Assembly (NCBI GenBank): GCA_964448015.1
Contig: CAYUUV010000003.1
Span: 1-42,231, forward strand
Direction of reading: 5' to 3'
Source: JACKGS01 sp964448015
GTDB taxonomy: Bacteria > Patescibacteriota > Saccharimonadia > Saccharimonadales > UBA7683
Length of the DNA stretch: 42,231 bases
A program made the position numbers and the translations under genes. The notes below the pieces were generated by a model. The model saw only the letters and a program-made list of their open reading frames with translations, had not been told where the DNA came from and ran no database searches. Positions 8,134 to 16,893 of the stretch are shown piece after piece (within the stretch, counting starts at the first letter, position 1; each line of letters begins with the position of its first letter).

Positions 8134-9354
8134 ATGGCTAAATTTCAATACATAGCAACGGGTAATTCGGGTAAAGAAGTACGAGGTACTGTTGAAGCGG
8201 AATCACGCGAGGCAGCCTTGGAGTTGCTGAATAAGCAGCAGATTCGTGTCATTAGTGTCCAGGTTGCAAAGAAGGCGAACTTCTTAAATGCCTCTATTGG
8301 CGGTAAAGTAAAAATAAAAGATCTCGTGATTTTTACGAGACAATTGGCAACACTAGTCAATGCCGGCGTGCCGCTTGTGAAAAGTCTGAGCACACTGCAG
8401 GCGCAGACAAGCAGTAAAATGCTCAAGATACAACTGGGGCAAGTTGTGAAGAAGGTTGAAGCCGGAGCTGCGCTGGGCGACGCACTGTCAGATCATCCTA
8501 AAACATTTTCACCAATTTACGTGAATATGGTTCGGGCTGGTGAGGAAGGCGGTATTTTAGATGAAGTTTTAGATCGTCTAGCGGTTCAGCAAGAAAAAGA
8601 CGCAGCGATTCGAGGAAAAATTAAGGGCGCTATGACTTACCCGGCTGTTATCTTTTCTATAACGTTTGTCGCCTTCTTCTTCTTAATGACGACAATCGTT
8701 CCAAAAATTGGTGACATTATTCTGGATCTTGGTGGCGAAGGTGCTGAGCTACCTGTTTACACACAGATGCTACTCAGCGTTAGCAATATTATGAAACAAC
8801 CGTCATTTATTCTGAGCATGGTCATTGTTGTACCGATTGCCCTCACAATTTTTCGGCGGTGGACTAAAACGGCAAAAGGTCGGTATATATGGCATACGAT
8901 TGTACTCAAACTTCCCATTGTGAAGGTACTGGTTACAAAAGTTGCTATTGCCCGATTTGCCCGAACGTTTTCATCGTTAATGGGCGCCGGCGTACCGATT
9001 GTAGAAGCAATTAATACTACAGCGGGAGCTATTGGCAATGCGGTTATCGAAAAAGAACTGACCAATAGTGCAAAGGCGATTAAAGCCGGCGAACAGCTTT
9101 CAACACAGTTAGAAAAGAGCAAGCACTTCCCTCCTTTGGTCAGCCAGATGCTTGCAGTTGGAGAAGAGACCGGTCAAATGGACAAGATTCTTATTAAGGT
9201 GGCTGAATTCTACGAAGAAGAAGTCGACACCTTTGTTGGAGCACTCTCTTCTATTCTTGAACCAGTCATGATTGTGGTACTGGGTGCAATTGTTGGTGTT
9301 ATTGCAGCGAGCGTCTTCGGACCGATTAGTAGTATCTCTACAAATATTAACTAG
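8134..9354 (+). CDS. pilC: Type IV pilus inner-membrane platform protein PilC/GspF
   Basis: The polytopic platform protein that couples PilB to pilin insertion. It is 406 aa, the family's usual length, with two GspF domains. It begins with the ARC-like N-terminal MAKFQYIATGNSGKEVRGTV. The first domain contains FTRQLATLVNAGVPL and MVRAGEEGGILDEVLDRLA; the second contains FARTFSSLMGAGVPI and MLAVGEETGQMDKIL. Three membrane segments are visible (about 165-190, 215-235 and 375-398). It is separated from pilB by one base and from the major pilin by a 116-bp leader. Confidence 0.96.
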   Translation: MAKFQYIATGNSGKEVRGTVEAESREAALELLNKQQIRVISVQVAKKANFLNASIGGKVKIKDLVIFTRQLATLVNAGVPLVKSLSTLQAQTSSKMLKIQLGQVVKKVEAGAALGDALSDHPKTFSPIYVNMVRAGEEGGILDEVLDRLAVQQEKDAAIRGKIKGAMTYPAVIFSITFVAFFFLMTTIVPKIGDIILDLGGEGAELPVYTQMLLSVSNIMKQPSFILSMVIVVPIALTIFRRWTKTAKGRYIWHTIVLKLPIVKVLVTKVAIARFARTFSSLMGAGVPIVEAINTTAGAIGNAVIEKELTNSAKAIKAGEQLSTQLEKSKHFPPLVSQMLAVGEETGQMDKILIKVAEFYEEEVDTFVGALSSILEPVMIVVLGAIVGVIAASVFGPISSISTNIN

Positions 9355-9453
9355 CGAATCTACTTGACAATCATGATAAGCATAAGCAATAATACCAGTA
9401 CAGGATAGAACAGCTATGTACGTCTGTTCGCCGCAAAATACCAATCTACACCT

Positions 9454-9460
9454 AAGGAGG
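9454..9460 (+). promoter_or_regulatory. Full Shine-Dalgarno AAGGAGG of the major pilin
   Basis: AAGGAGG 10 nt before the ATG at 9471 is the strongest ribosome-binding site in the window and fits very high pilin expression. A TTGACA at 9364-9369 in the 116-bp leader may be the -35 of an extra promoter, but no good -10 sits at the standard distance. Confidence 0.75.
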
Positions 9461-9470
9461 GTGGGCAAAT

Positions 9471-9878
9471 ATGAAAATCAATAAAGTGAATGCAAAAGGT
9501 TTTACGATTGTTGAACTTTTGATCGTGATCGTGATCATTGGTATCTTGGCAACAATTGGTTTCGTAGCCTTTTCAGGTGCGCAGAACAAGGCCAACAAGA
9601 GTGCTGCAGAATCAACGTTAAGCCAAGTTAAATCAAAACTTGGTGAATACTATGCAGAAAATAACACATACCCAGCTGACAAGGCTGCAGTTAAGACTTT
9701 CTTGACCAGTGATGAAGGTGGTAACAACACTTCACTTGATTCTAAGTTTGGTGCTGCTGCAGATACCAACTTTGTGTATGCTTGTGACGCTGATGGTTGT
9801 GATGCAGGCTTCAGCCTTACAGCTGATGATGCTCAATGGGGTTCAAACCCAGCTGGCGACATTACAGTTACTAACTAG
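9471..9878 (+). CDS. Major type IV prepilin
   Basis: A 135-aa prepilin with a short basic leader (MKINKVNAKG), cleavage site G|F, Glu at mature position 5 and the hydrophobic helix FTIVELLIVIVIIGILATIG. The globular part has LGEYYAENNTYPADKAAV, typical of pilins, and one C-terminal disulfide candidate (CDADGC). It likely forms the pilus shaft: it follows pilC, has the strongest SD in the region, and ends in an intrinsic terminator that separates it from the minor pilins. No prepilin peptidase (PilD) is encoded here. Confidence 0.93.
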   Translation: MKINKVNAKGFTIVELLIVIVIIGILATIGFVAFSGAQNKANKSAAESTLSQVKSKLGEYYAENNTYPADKAAVKTFLTSDEGGNNTSLDSKFGAAADTNFVYACDADGCDAGFSLTADDAQWGSNPAGDITVTN

Positions 9879-9897
9879 TAGTTGCTATGTACGCATA

Positions 9898-9930
9898 AAA
9901 ATAGAGTCACTAAGGTGGCTCTATTTTTTT
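9898..9930 (+). terminator. Intrinsic terminator after the major pilin
   Basis: A 12-bp stem (AAATAGAGTCAC with GTGGCTCTATTT, one G-T wobble) with a TAAG loop, followed by a run of T. It isolates highly expressed pilin mRNA from the minor-pilin genes. Confidence 0.92.
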
Positions 9931-9964
9931 AGCATTCAAGGATGGTATTATAAGAATAAGCATT

Positions 9965-11464
9965 ATGAGGAAATTGAATACAACGACCAGCAATAAGGAT
10001 GGTTTCACTATCCCAGAGGTTCTCATGGGGGTGATTGTTTTAACTGTTGTGTCAGTAGCGGTGATGAGCGCCTACTATGCGCTTATCAGTGCGGCTGCAT
10101 CGGCGCGTATGCGCTCTGCCGCCCTTGGTATTGCAACCGAGCAACTTGAGTATCTGCGGTCGCTCCCTTATGATTACCTTGCCTTGCAAGGTGGTTCTAT
10201 TAACTCAAGTGGTCCAAAACTTCCTGCAACCTTCGAACGGCAGAGCGGAGCTTACACATTTGTTGCGACTACGAATATTCAATATATTGACGATGCTTTT
10301 GATGGCTGCTTAACATATCCCGCCTCTCAAAGCTACTTATGTCGAAATGGCCCGCCAAAAAGTGGTCTACCCGTTGACACTAATCCGCGTGACTATAAAT
10401 TAGCTGATGTAACCATACGTGAGAAACGTTCGGGAAAAGAGGTCGCAAAGGTGAGCACGCAAATTTCGGCCAGGGTAGCAGAGACTGCCGGTAACACGGG
10501 GGCACTACTGGTAACCGTTACGTCCAGTAGTGGCGAGCCAATAGCGGGTGCTACGGTTACCGTGACGAACAGTACCTTATCGCCTAACGTCTTGCAGTCT
10601 AATACAACAGACTCTAATGGCGTTGCTATTTTTCTAGATGTTCCGCCCGACAGCGGAAAAGATTTTGTGATTAACGGGGCAAAGTCAGGCTACAGTAGTC
10701 TCAGTACGATTTCTGCCAGCGGCAGCCTTGTACCAACATATCCTAATGTCAGTGTACTGACCCAAACTGTAACGAATGCAACGTTGAGGATTGACGAACT
10801 AGCCGACGACAGTTTACGCATTCGTACTTTGACAGCCTCAACGGGTGCAATTATAGCTAATCAACAAGTTACCCTTAAGGGAGGGGTTAAACTCTACACC
10901 AATGCAGCAGATCAAACATACGGTTACTCGCAGACAATAACAACTGGCGCCTCGGGTGAAATTACCTTGCATAATTTAACTCCCGGACCGTACTTCTTGT
11001 GTTACGCGGCATCTCAAGTATGTTCATCGGGGGCGTATTTAGTTGTCAGCAACAGCGCCTATGGCGACAGTGTATTGCAGCCTATCATAATTCCGGCTGG
11101 TACAGTGAGTGAATCTGGCAGTGGACCGATGCAACTTGTTGACGCCTATATTTCAACAAGCAGCTCGCATGTTCGTCTCACTTCAATTGACCCAACCATA
11201 GTTTCGCAATCAGCAGATATATCAGCCGTGTCGATACGAATTAAGGGTGCGAATCTGTCGGGTTCAGTAGTTACATTGCGCCAGGGTTCGACCACTCTAG
11301 TAACTACTGTAACTGGCGTTGATCAGTCATCACAAATTCAGCGTACGGTGAACCTTTCTGGTCAATCAGGCGTTTGGGATGTGGTTGTGACCAATGGTGG
11401 CACGACGGCTGTTCAGTCCGGGGTTGCGCCCGGTACGATAGGGGGTCTTAATGTTACGCCGTAA
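9965..11464 (+). CDS. Large modular minor pilin with carboxypeptidase-regulatory-like domains
   Basis: A 499-aa protein that starts as a prepilin (DGFTIPEVLMGVIVLTVV, G|F site with Glu5) and carries a large extracellular part. Around 178-250 is a CarboxypepD_reg/Cna-B-like beta-sandwich (GALLVTVTSSSGEPIAGATV...TDSNGVAIF). A second module around 272-350 has the same logic (LTASTGAIIANQQVTL...GASGEITLHNL). The last about 90 residues are beta-rich with an IPT/TIG-like character (IRIKGANLSGS). Such modules are common in adhesins, so a pilus-tip or surface-contact role is plausible but inferred. A TATTAT -10 (9946-9951, extended TGG) lies upstream. The 3' end overlaps the next pilin by 14 bp. Confidence 0.88.
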   Translation: MRKLNTTTSNKDGFTIPEVLMGVIVLTVVSVAVMSAYYALISAAASARMRSAALGIATEQLEYLRSLPYDYLALQGGSINSSGPKLPATFERQSGAYTFVATTNIQYIDDAFDGCLTYPASQSYLCRNGPPKSGLPVDTNPRDYKLADVTIREKRSGKEVAKVSTQISARVAETAGNTGALLVTVTSSSGEPIAGATVTVTNSTLSPNVLQSNTTDSNGVAIFLDVPPDSGKDFVINGAKSGYSSLSTISASGSLVPTYPNVSVLTQTVTNATLRIDELADDSLRIRTLTASTGAIIANQQVTLKGGVKLYTNAADQTYGYSQTITTGASGEITLHNLTPGPYFLCYAASQVCSSGAYLVVSNSAYGDSVLQPIIIPAGTVSESGSGPMQLVDAYISTSSSHVRLTSIDPTIVSQSADISAVSIRIKGANLSGSVVTLRQGSTTLVTTVTGVDQSSQIQRTVNLSGQSGVWDVVVTNGGTTAVQSGVAPGTIGGLNVTP

Positions 11465-12047
11465 GTTACAAAACGGTGCTGGTTTTACGGTCGGCGAGTT
11501 GCTTGTTACGATTGTGCTTACCTCAGGTGTCTTACTGACGTTCAGTATGTTTTTTGCCGATAATTTTCAAGGATATCTTAATCTACAAGCAAGCACGGTG
11601 CGATCGAATGAAATCAGTAGTGCTCTCCAGCGGATGACGCGGGTGATACGTGGTATGCAATCTATTTCTGATGCTCAGGAAGATAGCTTAACTGGCTATG
11701 CATATTTCACACCGCGTGATTCAACATTGTCCAAGGTTAGATACTTTTATGAGTCAGGATCGCAGAATTTAAAAGTTGGCGTTATACCCGCAAGCGGCTC
11801 GGCTCCTAACTACACCTATAACGCTCAAGATGAACAAATTAGTACAATTGCCAGCGATATATCAGGTGATTCAGAAATTTTCCGTTATGTTGATAGCGAT
11901 AATGAAGAATCTGAATTTACGTCCGAAACCTATAAAGATATTAGAGCAGTCAAGATTGTGCTCAATGGTTTGGCAGTCAGTGAACGGCAGAGTCCGGTCA
12001 ACTTGCAGACAACGGTTACGCTGCGCAACAGAAAGACTAACTTATGA
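11451..12047 (+). CDS. Minor prepilin (PilW/GspJ-like position)
   Basis: A 198-aa prepilin: leader MLRRKLQNGAG, cleavage site G|F and mature FTVGELLVTIVLTSGVLLTFSMFF with Glu5. The rest (EISSALQRMTRVIRGMQSI, then beta-rich sequence and AVKIVLNGLAVSE) matches the general layout of PilW/GspJ-type minor pilins, which form a tip-priming complex. It overlaps the preceding gene by 14 bp and the next by ATGA. Confidence 0.88.
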   Translation: MLRRKLQNGAGFTVGELLVTIVLTSGVLLTFSMFFADNFQGYLNLQASTVRSNEISSALQRMTRVIRGMQSISDAQEDSLTGYAYFTPRDSTLSKVRYFYESGSQNLKVGVIPASGSAPNYTYNAQDEQISTIASDISGDSEIFRYVDSDNEESEFTSETYKDIRAVKIVLNGLAVSERQSPVNLQTTVTLRNRKTNL

Positions 12048-13570
12048 TCAAGCTACTTCGTAAAATTTCCAAGAATCACAGTGGTTTTATTATACCAACC
12101 GTACTCATGGTGATTGTTGTATTTAGTATTCTCATGATTGGCGTAGCGAGTGTTATTAATGTAACGCTAGGGGATGCTGCTCGTAATCAATCGAGCCAGA
12201 TGGCGCTCAATATAGCTGAGGCCGGTGTCAACTATTATTTGTGGCATGTCAGTCATGATAATGCGGACTATAAAGACGGGCAAACAACTCCGAGTACACC
12301 AGTAGCTAATCTTGGGTACGGACCATATGTGCATAGCTACCGTGATGGTAGTGGTAATGTTGTAGGGACGTTCACTTTATACATTAGTCCTGGTACAGCT
12401 GGTTCAAATGTAATCACTGTTCGCTCAACCGGAAAAATGAACGGCTCAAGAAGCCCTTCAAGAACGGTGCAGGCGAGAATTGGCGCACCGTCATTTTCTA
12501 CCTATGCGGTCGTTAGTAATTCTCAACTTTGGTTCGGTGACACCGAAATAGCTGACGGGCCCGTACATTCAAATGTTGGTGTAAAAATGGATGGACCGAA
12601 TAATAGCGATGTCACAAGTTCTAATGCTACCTATGTACCAACCAATAGTGGTCCTGGATCGGGTTCTAGCAAACCCGGAGTTTGGTGTGATCCTAATATT
12701 ACCAATCCAAACTGTGCAACTCGTTCAAAAGTTAGTTGGCGATACCCCGTTCCAAGTGTTGATTTTAATAAAGTAACAACAGATCTATGTCAGCTTAAGA
12801 AGACAGCAACAAACAATCAGGCGGCAAACTCATGTTCACAGCGGCCTGCTCGTACCGCAGGTTATATACCGCCCCGTACAACTGCGTATAACAGGGCTTA
12901 CGGCTACCTCATAACTCTCAACACCAACGGAACCTATAACGTGAGTAGTGTGAGTGCAGAAAATGATACGCGAGCAAACTATAGCAGTGCATTAACATCA
13001 AGCGTTGTAGCCACGAATGTGGCAATTCCTTCAAACGGTATTATTTTTGTGGAAGATAATGTTTGGGTCCGATCAGAATCGGGAGGCTTCGACGGAAGGG
13101 TTACTATAGCTTCTGCTCGCTTGGCAGTATCTGGTCAAACCACCATTTCAATTGTCGACAACATGAAATATAAATCTCAGTATTCTGGTGGTGATGCAAT
13201 CGGATTGATAGCAGAAAGTAATATAGATATTGCCCCGTACGTCCCTGTTCCATTAACGGTTCACGGCGCAATGATTGCCCAGGGTGGTCGTGTACAGTTC
13301 CGACCAGAATATTACACAAACTCTCAGGCGACGGTAGGGTATGTTAATGAATCACAACGCCTCAACTTTTTTGGTGCGGTTGCTTCACAAGAACAGTGGA
13401 CGTGGTCATGGCTACGTTGTGGTAGCACTAATTCACCATCGTGCTGGAGTGGATTTCGGTACAATGAAACCAAGTATGATGAAAATCTACGCTACGCACC
13501 CCCACCCAACTTCCCAGTTACGAGTACCTACGATATTCTTGAATGGCGTGAAGTGCTAACGGCGGCTTAA
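12044..13570 (+). CDS. PilX/GspK-like large minor pilin
   Basis: A 508-aa protein with the prepilin-like start HSGFIIPTVLMVIVVFSILMIGVASVI. It has Thr rather than Glu at mature position 5, the hallmark of GspK-type tip pseudopilins. The stretch after the helix (QMALNIAEAGVNYYLWHV) is the PilX/GspK N-terminal signature with the AEAG motif. The large C-terminal part is Ser/Thr/Asn-rich beta-structure with several Cys (CDPNITNPNC, CQLKK, CSQRP, CGSTNSPSC), likely disulfide-bonded and extracellular. It probably caps or initiates the pilus. It overlaps the preceding minor pilin by ATGA. Confidence 0.85.
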   Translation: MIKLLRKISKNHSGFIIPTVLMVIVVFSILMIGVASVINVTLGDAARNQSSQMALNIAEAGVNYYLWHVSHDNADYKDGQTTPSTPVANLGYGPYVHSYRDGSGNVVGTFTLYISPGTAGSNVITVRSTGKMNGSRSPSRTVQARIGAPSFSTYAVVSNSQLWFGDTEIADGPVHSNVGVKMDGPNNSDVTSSNATYVPTNSGPGSGSSKPGVWCDPNITNPNCATRSKVSWRYPVPSVDFNKVTTDLCQLKKTATNNQAANSCSQRPARTAGYIPPRTTAYNRAYGYLITLNTNGTYNVSSVSAENDTRANYSSALTSSVVATNVAIPSNGIIFVEDNVWVRSESGGFDGRVTIASARLAVSGQTTISIVDNMKYKSQYSGGDAIGLIAESNIDIAPYVPVPLTVHGAMIAQGGRVQFRPEYYTNSQATVGYVNESQRLNFFGAVASQEQWTWSWLRCGSTNSPSCWSGFRYNETKYDENLRYAPPPNFPVTSTYDILEWREVLTAA

Positions 13571-13621
13571 TATTTTTCGAGTACGGCCCTCTTGGTGGTT
13601 GCATCTTACACCTAAAACAGT

Positions 13622-13627
13622 TATGCT
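13622..13627 (+). promoter_or_regulatory. -10-like element TATGCT upstream of pilM
   Basis: TATGCT ends 9 nt before the pilM ATG, in the 66-bp gap after the minor pilins. The same TATGCT word occurs in other leaders in the window. Weak but fits the leaderless pattern. Confidence 0.4.
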
Positions 13628-13636
13628 TATAGCAAA

Positions 13637-14710
13637 ATGAAGACGCGATTGTTTTACCATAAAAAACCTATGTTCGGTCTTGATATCGGGTCGCAGACTG
13701 TTAAGTTTTTGCAGCTTGAAGTACATGGACGTAAGGCGCAGGTTTGTGCGTACGGTAGTGTTGCTACCGATGAGAAGATTATGAAAGACGGGGTGATTGT
13801 TAATATTCCAAAGGCAGCAGAGCAGGTGGATTCCCTGCTTGCGGAACATGCCGAAGGTACACTGACCACTAATCGTGTTGTTATGAGTATTCCAGTGGCG
13901 CATGTATTTACCAGGGTTCTCACTCTGCCAACAATGTCAAAAAAAGAACTCGATAATGCCGTACAGTTAGAGGTTGAACAATCGGTTCCGGTGCCGTCAA
14001 AAGACTTGTATTACGACTACGAGGTTATGGAAACAAGTGACTCAGAAAATATGCTGGTGCGTATGGTGGCGTCACCGCGGCAGATTGTCGATTCGTACGT
14101 TAGCGTTTGCGATCTACTGGGTCTCGACCTTGCATTAGTGCAAACAAATATTCGAGCCGATGCACAACTCTGTATGTTGTACGAAGATATGATACCTGGA
14201 AGCCCGTATATTATTGTGGATGTTGGTGGTGATTCAATTGATGTCGGTATTTTAGACGAAACACTGCGTGTAACGGGTACCGTAGAAGAAGGCGGCAACA
14301 GCTTGACCGAGGCAATTGCTCAGCAGCTACATATTTCACACGCCAAAGCTCAGAGTGCAAAAGTAACCAAAGGTATTGCAGCTGGGCCGCAACAAGAAAA
14401 AATTAAAGCTGCCGTTTCACCAATACTCGACAAAGTGATAGTAGAGATAAAGCGAATGATTCGTTTTTACGAAGAACGTATTCAGGACGGAGCAGAGATT
14501 TCTCAAATTCTGATTGTGGGTGGTGGCGCCAATATGCCTGGGCTTGGCGATTATCTTACTGACGCTACGCACATTGCTACTCGGGTATCATCACCTTGGG
14601 GCAATCATATTTCTTTTGGTAAGTTGGAGCCGCCAGAGCATGCAGATTTACCACGCTTTTTGACCTGCGCTGGCCTTGCGTTGGCTCCTGATGAGGAGGT
14701 GGCTGGCTGA
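13637..14710 (+). CDS. pilM: Type IV pilus assembly protein PilM (actin-like ATPase)
   Basis: PilM is the cytoplasmic actin/FtsA-like component that binds the N-terminus of PilN. The 357-aa protein shows the nucleotide-binding phosphate-1 region GLDIGSQTVKFLQLE (residues 15-29), the phosphate-2 region YIIVDVGGDSIDVGIL and the adenosine region ILIVGGGANMPGLGDYL. The segment ELDNAVQLEVEQSVPVP is typical of PilM. It starts a second sub-operon with pilN and pilO, overlapping pilN by one base (TGATG). Confidence 0.95.
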   Translation: MKTRLFYHKKPMFGLDIGSQTVKFLQLEVHGRKAQVCAYGSVATDEKIMKDGVIVNIPKAAEQVDSLLAEHAEGTLTTNRVVMSIPVAHVFTRVLTLPTMSKKELDNAVQLEVEQSVPVPSKDLYYDYEVMETSDSENMLVRMVASPRQIVDSYVSVCDLLGLDLALVQTNIRADAQLCMLYEDMIPGSPYIIVDVGGDSIDVGILDETLRVTGTVEEGGNSLTEAIAQQLHISHAKAQSAKVTKGIAAGPQQEKIKAAVSPILDKVIVEIKRMIRFYEERIQDGAEISQILIVGGGANMPGLGDYLTDATHIATRVSSPWGNHISFGKLEPPEHADLPRFLTCAGLALAPDEEVAG

Positions 14711-15339
14711 TGATTAATCTACTTCCTCCCGGTCGCGTACTTAATATTCGGCTTGCTCGAAATAATACGATCTTACGACGCTACGTCGAACTTATTCTTG
14801 TCGGATCATTGGTACTACTGGCCGCAATACTGGTAGCTCGTTATTTCTTTAGTGCACAAAATGCTAATATTCAACACACGGTTGATTTAAATGATGCAAA
14901 AATTGCAAGTCTGCAACCGGTGCAAAAACAGGCTGAAGAACTTTCGGCTACGGTAAATACGATTTCTGGTCTCCTGTCTCGCAATGTAAAGTTTTCAGAC
15001 ATGTTAACGCAGATTGGTGGAATAATGCCACCAGGCTCTGTTTTGACAGGACTGAAGTTTTCGCTGGAAGACGTAGAAGCACCACTTGTAGTCAGCGCAC
15101 AGGTAGATAACGAACAGAAGGCGGCCGTACTGAGAAATAACTTAGCTGCCTCGAGTCTTTTTGAGAAAGCTGAAATCAAGAACATTACAAAAATAGAAGA
15201 TGAAACAACCACAGCGACCCCAACAAGTCCGACCGCCGGGTCATCAGCAGTAAGCACACCTGAACCTGTTAGTCCTTATAAATTTACCACCATTATTAAT
15301 GCTTACTTTAAGCCTGGAATTCTTGGAGGTACACAATGA
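14710..15339 (+). CDS. pilN: Type IV pilus alignment protein PilN
   Basis: A 209-aa bitopic protein that begins MINLLPPG, the N-terminal motif by which PilN docks into PilM, followed by a single membrane segment (about 27-47), a coiled coil and a ferredoxin-like domain. A Thr/Ser/Pro-rich stretch (TTTATPTSPTAGSSAV) near residue 170 separates a short C-terminal strand. Overlaps with pilM by one base and with pilO by ATGA. Confidence 0.9.
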   Translation: MINLLPPGRVLNIRLARNNTILRRYVELILVGSLVLLAAILVARYFFSAQNANIQHTVDLNDAKIASLQPVQKQAEELSATVNTISGLLSRNVKFSDMLTQIGGIMPPGSVLTGLKFSLEDVEAPLVVSAQVDNEQKAAVLRNNLAASSLFEKAEIKNITKIEDETTTATPTSPTAGSSAVSTPEPVSPYKFTTIINAYFKPGILGGTQ

Positions 15340-15950
15340 CTCCTCGACGAATGAACCACGTGCTGAAAATAACGATCTTGCTGCTTGTAATTGGAGTTGC
15401 CGGAGGAATCTATTTTGCGGATAAACAGTTGAAATCTATAGCTACTGACACCGCAAAGTTAAGGGCCCAGGTTGAAATTGGCAACAAACAACTTAGCACC
15501 TACCAGGCCACAAAACAGAAAGTTGATTCCCTGAGCTACGTTCAGGGGTTGGCTGGAAAAGTGTTGCCAGAAGAGCAAGAGCAATCTTTGACTGTGGCAG
15601 AAATTTCACAATTTGCGCTCCGTGCGCGTTTAGCAGTTGAAGATATTACCTTTGTTGATACAACAGAAACAACAACTGCCAAGACCAAGTCGACCGATAA
15701 GAAGGCTAAATCTACCATTCCAAAAGGTGTGTCAGTGATTCCAATGTCGATAAAATTTCAAGATGGCTCCCGCTACGATTACCTACTAGAATTTCTAAAA
15801 TCAGTTGAAGACAACCGAAGGAAGATGCAAGTCACCAATATTAGTTTGACACCAGATGCCGATAATCGAGCGCTCCTTAAAAGTATAACGGTTGAACTTA
15901 ACTTGTATGTTCGTTCGCAAGAAAAGGCTACGGAGAAGAAAAGTGAATAA
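15336..15950 (+). CDS. pilO: PilO-like type IV pilus alignment protein
   Basis: A 204-aa bitopic protein: membrane segment about 8-29, coiled coil (LKSIATDTAKLRAQVEIGNKQL), then a PilO-type domain with QFALRARLAVEDITF and YDYLLEFLKSVEDNRRKMQVTNISL. This fits the PilO fold, though the sequence match is weaker than for pilM or pilN. The assignment relies partly on position after pilN, with ATGA overlap. Confidence 0.8.
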   Translation: MTPRRMNHVLKITILLLVIGVAGGIYFADKQLKSIATDTAKLRAQVEIGNKQLSTYQATKQKVDSLSYVQGLAGKVLPEEQEQSLTVAEISQFALRARLAVEDITFVDTTETTTAKTKSTDKKAKSTIPKGVSVIPMSIKFQDGSRYDYLLEFLKSVEDNRRKMQVTNISLTPDADNRALLKSITVELNLYVRSQEKATEKKSE

Positions 15951-16233
15951 GTTTGAAACCTATCGATATCGACTGAAAAAACTCTTTCGGGTGCATCAAT
16001 CATTCGTTATTTTATTACTTGTGCTGGTGGTGTTGGTGGCGGTTTTTTACCGCGTTAAGTCCCTCAATGATTTACCGATAGACCAGGCATATATGAATCA
16101 GGAGATGCAAAAATTAAAAGCCGTTAAGTTTAATGATCAAGCAATTGAGCAAATTAAAGCCTTGCGTGATAGTAATGTTGCCACCCCTGGAACAGATTTG
16201 CCAAAGAATCGCCAGAATCCTTTTGCTGAATAA
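15943..16233 (+). CDS. 96-aa bitopic membrane protein ending the pilMNO operon
   Basis: It starts at GTG 15943 inside the end of pilO, preceded by GGAGAAG at a proper distance; an earlier ATG in this frame at 15892 would lie 59 bp inside pilO and give an implausible start. One membrane segment lies near residues 18-36 after a basic N-terminus (YRYRLKKLFRVHQ). The remainder is short and ends in a polar PKNRQNPFAE. It sits where Gram-negative operons encode the lipoprotein PilP, and its C-terminus (RQNPFA) is reminiscent of the 'RdPF' motif of PilP-like proteins, but it has no lipobox. Function unknown, likely pilus assembly. Confidence 0.75.
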   Translation: MNKFETYRYRLKKLFRVHQSFVILLLVLVVLVAVFYRVKSLNDLPIDQAYMNQEMQKLKAVKFNDQAIEQIKALRDSNVATPGTDLPKNRQNPFAE

Positions 16234-16260
16234 ATGTATAGATCGTGGGTTGAGGGTGTG

Positions 16261-16266
16261 TATACT
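16261..16266 (+). promoter_or_regulatory. -10 element TATACT, leaderless promoter of tsaE
   Basis: TATACT ends 6 nt before the ATG at 16273. It supports that start over the in-frame ATG at 16234. Confidence 0.55.
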
Positions 16267-16272
16267 GGTGGT

Positions 16273-16746
16273 ATGAATTCACAGGTCTATACATGTGGCA
16301 GTGTGGCAGAAACTGTCGCACTCGGTAAAAATATTGGTGCAAACTTACGCGGTGGTGAGGTGTTTGAACTTGTGAGTGATCTTGGTGGCGGTAAGACAAC
16401 TTTTGTGCGTGGCCTTGCGGACGGCTTTGGCTCGCCCGATGCTGTTGCGAGCCCGAGTTTCACCATTAGTTACGTGTATGGGCGTCCTGATGGCAAGAAT
16501 TTTTATCATTTTGATTTTTACCGTCTTGAAGATGCAGGGATTGTCGGTAATGAACTGGCAGAGGTTGAAGAAGATGAAGATGCGGTAGTGGCGGTTGAGT
16601 GGGGTGATGTGGTGCACGACATTCTACCGATTAATCGAATTATGATTTCAATTGCGGCACTTGACGACAACGAGCGGCAAATGACCTTCAGCTACACCGA
16701 TGAATTTAAGTATTTGTTTGCACATATCTCTCCACCTTCCTCGTGA
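16273..16746 (+). CDS. tsaE: tRNA t6A biosynthesis ATPase TsaE
   Basis: TsaE is the small P-loop ATPase that, with TsaB and TsaD, makes N6-threonylcarbamoyladenosine at position 37 of ANN-decoding tRNAs. The 157-aa protein has Walker A DLGGGKTTF, the switch region ASPSFTISYVY, and FYHFDFYRLED, all typical of TsaE. The ATG at 16273 follows a TATACT -10 by 6 nt; the in-frame ATG at 16234 would put the promoter inside the gene. tsaB follows after a 259-bp repeat-containing gap; tsaD is not in the window. Confidence 0.93.
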   Translation: MNSQVYTCGSVAETVALGKNIGANLRGGEVFELVSDLGGGKTTFVRGLADGFGSPDAVASPSFTISYVYGRPDGKNFYHFDFYRLEDAGIVGNELAEVEEDEDAVVAVEWGDVVHDILPINRIMISIAALDDNERQMTFSYTDEFKYLFAHISPPSS

Positions 16747-16825
16747 ATATACAAGAGTTCAAAGAGCGATGTGCCACTATCTGACTCACCCCCATTTTTT
16801 TGTTTTCTCCGATTTCGTACTTTTT

Positions 16826-16893
16826 GTCATATCGAATCCTCACCTTTTGCCATCTCGAATGTAATCGAGAGATCTGCTGGCAAGTGCAACAAA
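16826..16893. repeat. Palindromic intergenic repeat, copy 1 (GTCAT...GAGAGATC...GTGCAACAAA)
   Basis: Within the 259-bp gap between tsaE and tsaB. It contains GTCAT at 16826, then CATCTCGA and TCGAGAGATC (inverted arms TCTCGA/TCGAGA around ATGTAA at 16850-16874) and the tail GTGCAACAAA at 16884-16893. The same arrangement recurs at 21269-21312. It resembles a small dispersed palindromic element rather than a gene. Confidence 0.6.
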
